NCBI GenBank assembly: GCA_902478365.1
Contig: CABSKX010000034.1
Coordinates: forward strand, 1 to 24,009
Direction: 5' to 3'
DNA: 24,009 nucleotides
Source: an uncultured Collinsella sp.
GTDB lineage: Bacteria > Actinomycetota > Coriobacteriia > Coriobacteriales > Coriobacteriaceae
Shown here: positions 22,396 through 24,009 of the stretch, one piece after another
How the letters are laid out: each line of letters begins with the position of its first letter
How positions within the stretch are numbered: the stretch's first letter is position 1
Notes under the pieces: generated by a model
Databases searched by the model: none
What the model saw: the letters and a program-made list of their open reading frames with translations, nothing else
Told to the model about the DNA's origin: nothing
Program-made: the position numbers and the translations under genes

Positions 22396-22424
22396 TTACC
22401 AGCCCTAGCGGCAGGTGGCATACT
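22396..22424 (+). promoter_or_regulatory. Candidate promoter for the M20 gene
   Basis: TTACCA (22396-22401) and CATACT (22419-22424) are separated by exactly 17 nt, each matching 4 of 6 consensus bases, 51 nt before the M20 start. Confidence 0.45.
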
Positions 22425-22475
22425 GGAGAAAGCCTGTACGATTTTGCGATCGAGCCAGCAAGGAGCAAATCGACC

Positions 22476-23939
22476 ATGACGAAGACCAAGGCACAGCAGA
22501 TTATGGCGGCAACCGAGGTTCGCGCGGCAGACGACGTCACCGCGGCCATCCAGGATATCGCCGCCGAGTTTGAACCCTACATCATCAAGCAGCGCCGGCA
22601 CTTCCATAAGCACCCGGAGCTGAGCCTTGCCGAGGAGCGCACGACTTCCGACATCGCCAACCAGCTCGACGCCATGAATATCCCCTACGAGCGTCCGCTC
22701 AAGACGGGCCTGGTGGCGACGCTTCGCGGCACCGCGCCGGATGCCTACCGCGAGGACGGCACGCCGCGCCGCCGCATCCTGCTGCGCGCCGATATCGACG
22801 CCCTGCCCGTCACTGAGCAGACCGGCGAGGAGTTCGCCAGCGTCAATGAGGGCTGCATGCACGCCTGCGGTCACGACTGCCATATCGCCATGATGCTCGG
22901 CACGTTGCAGATTCTGCGCCACATGACCGATGACATCCACGGCGAGATTCGCATCGTATTCCAGCCCAGCGAGGAAAACGGCCAGGGCGCCAAACTCATG
23001 ATCGGCACGGGTGTGCTCGACGGCGTCGATGGCGCCTACGCCGCGCACATCTGGAGCGAGGTCGACGCCGGTACCGTAAGCTGCGAGCCCGGCCCACGCA
23101 TGGCAAACACCGACTGGTTCCGCATCGACGTCCGCGGCACCTCGTGCCATGGCGCCATGCCCCAGCGCGGCCACGACGCCGTTATGGTTGCGGCAGAGAT
23201 CGTCAACGCCCTGCAGACCATCGTCTCGCGCGAGATTAGCCCCTACGAACCCGCCGTCATCACCGTCGGCGAGCTGCACGGCGGCACCGCGCGCAACGTT
23301 ATCGCCGGCACGGCGTACCTCGCCGGCACGGTGCGCACCTATGGCGACAAAACGCATGAGGAGATGCCCGAGCTTATGCGCCGCATCGTGGAGCACACCG
23401 CAGCAGCGCTAGGCGCCGAGGCCGAACTCACCGACTACACCATCGCCAACTACAAGGTCGAAAACGATGCCGCCTCGAGCGAGCGCTGCCGCCAAGCTGT
23501 GCTCAAGTGCCTAGGCCCCGCAGGCGAGGGCCATTACCGCGGCACGCTTTCGGGCGAGGACTTCTCGGAGTACCTGCGTCGCGTGCCAGGTGTGCTCGCC
23601 TTTGTCGGCGCGCGCAATCCCCAGATCGGCGCCACCTATGCCCAGCACTCCTGCTTCTATAAGATCGACGAGAGCGTGCTCGCCAAGGGCTCCATGGTAG
23701 CCGCTCAGTATGCCATCGACTTTTTGGCCGAGCCCACGCAAGAAGAGCTCGACGGCCCCACGATCGCCGCGGTTGCCGAGACCAATCCCGACCTGGCAGC
23801 CAAGCTGCGCTCTGCCAAGGCAACGGCCGCCGAGGCCCGCGACGCCATGCACGATGCCCGTACCGCCCGCCATGCCGCAATCAAGGGCATCCACGATGCG
23901 CGGGCTGCCGCTCGCCACGAGGAGAAGCATGGCGAGTAG
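22476..23939 (+). CDS. M20 family amidohydrolase/peptidase (M20D, hippurate-hydrolase-like)
   Basis: Metal-dependent deacylase of N-acyl amino acids or similar amides; exact substrate unknown. Segments in order are RRHFHKHPELSLAEERT (40-56), LRADIDALPVTEQTG (103-117), metal ligands in HACGHDCH (129-136; Cys131, His133), SEENGQGAKLM (165-175, Glu166/Glu167), AHIW (His191), the dimerisation-domain GTSCHGAMPQRGHDAV and GGTARNVIAG, SGEDFSEYL (359-367) and QHSCFY (His391). The catalytic core ends near residue 422; a tail of about 60 residues follows, rich in Ala, Arg, Asp and His and probably helical, which the family normally lacks. AAGGAG lies 10 nt before the ATG. In-frame extension to 22083 overlaps the divergent gene and is rejected. 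Cytoplasmic; a terminator follows. Confidence 0.92.
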   Translation: MTKTKAQQIMAATEVRAADDVTAAIQDIAAEFEPYIIKQRRHFHKHPELSLAEERTTSDIANQLDAMNIPYERPLKTGLVATLRGTAPDAYREDGTPRRRILLRADIDALPVTEQTGEEFASVNEGCMHACGHDCHIAMMLGTLQILRHMTDDIHGEIRIVFQPSEENGQGAKLMIGTGVLDGVDGAYAAHIWSEVDAGTVSCEPGPRMANTDWFRIDVRGTSCHGAMPQRGHDAVMVAAEIVNALQTIVSREISPYEPAVITVGELHGGTARNVIAGTAYLAGTVRTYGDKTHEEMPELMRRIVEHTAAALGAEAELTDYTIANYKVENDAASSERCRQAVLKCLGPAGEGHYRGTLSGEDFSEYLRRVPGVLAFVGARNPQIGATYAQHSCFYKIDESVLAKGSMVAAQYAIDFLAEPTQEELDGPTIAAVAETNPDLAAKLRSAKATAAEARDAMHDARTARHAAIKGIHDARAAARHEEKHGE

Positions 23940-23980
23940 CCGTCACGCCCACCCATAACAACCTGGCTAGAGCAAAGCGA

Positions 23981-24007
23981 GGGCGAACGTTATCTCAACG
24001 TTCGCCC
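23981..24007 (+). terminator. Probable terminator after the M20 gene (window edge)
   Basis: A perfect 11-bp stem, GGGCGAACGTT and AACGTTCGCCC, encloses the loop ATCTC, 41 nt after the M20 stop. The window ends 2 nt later, so any T-run is out of view. Confidence 0.7.
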
Positions 24008-24009
24008 CC

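Noticed and set aside
22308..23396. N-terminal extension of the YtcJ-like gene to a 908-residue protein
   Set aside because: The added part runs antisense through the well-supported M20 gene and across both candidate promoters; the family normally starts at about the ATG at 22307.

Overview
This window looks like a chromosomal segment of a gut-type Coriobacteriia bacterium, most likely Collinsella or a close relative. That assignment is my inference. It rests on the high-GC codon use, strong GGAGG-type ribosome binding sites, a Gram-positive (apparently lysine-type) MurE, a group II ECF vitamin transporter with fused ATPases, and GC-rich palindromes between genes. Nearly every gene is recognisable housekeeping or biosynthesis. 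No phage, transposase, CRISPR array or defence cassette is visible.

Layout. Positions 86-5500 (minus) hold a compact run in transcription order murE, HAD phosphatase, murI, rph, rdgB, dtd: peptidoglycan precursor synthesis followed by RNA, nucleotide-pool and tRNA quality control. Positions 5801-7669 (plus) hold asnB. A tRNA-Val(UAC) with its own terminator follows at 7727-7802. Positions 7845-8225 contain no gene, but hold a structured segment closed by a 7-bp helix and a 224-bp AT-rich element with 30-bp terminal inverted repeats. Positions 8314-13194 (minus) are an arginine cluster in order argC, argJ, argB, argD. It has two ARG-box-like operators upstream of argC, a structured argC-argJ spacer and a large terminator.

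Positions 13460-17887 (minus) are a flavin-themed unit: FMN riboswitch, ribU, a fused double EcfA ATPase, ecfT, then two tandem pyridoxamine-phosphate-oxidase-like (FMN-binding fold) proteins, ended by a 16-bp-stem terminator. Positions 18262-20289 (minus) are groES-groEL. Positions 20670-22307 (minus) encode a YtcJ-like amidohydrolase, divergent from an M20 amidohydrolase/peptidase at 22476-23939 (plus). Two very long palindromes, with perfect arms of 37 and 40 bp, lie 26 and 32 nt beyond the stop codons of groEL and of the YtcJ-like gene, so they also bracket groESL.

The points most worth a second look are noncoding or organisational: the two giant 3' palindromes, the MITE-like element and structured segment beside tRNA-Val, the candidate attenuator between argC and argJ, and the apparent placement of the whole ECF energising module plus two flavin-fold proteins behind one FMN riboswitch. 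I did not find a clearly new multi-gene system.
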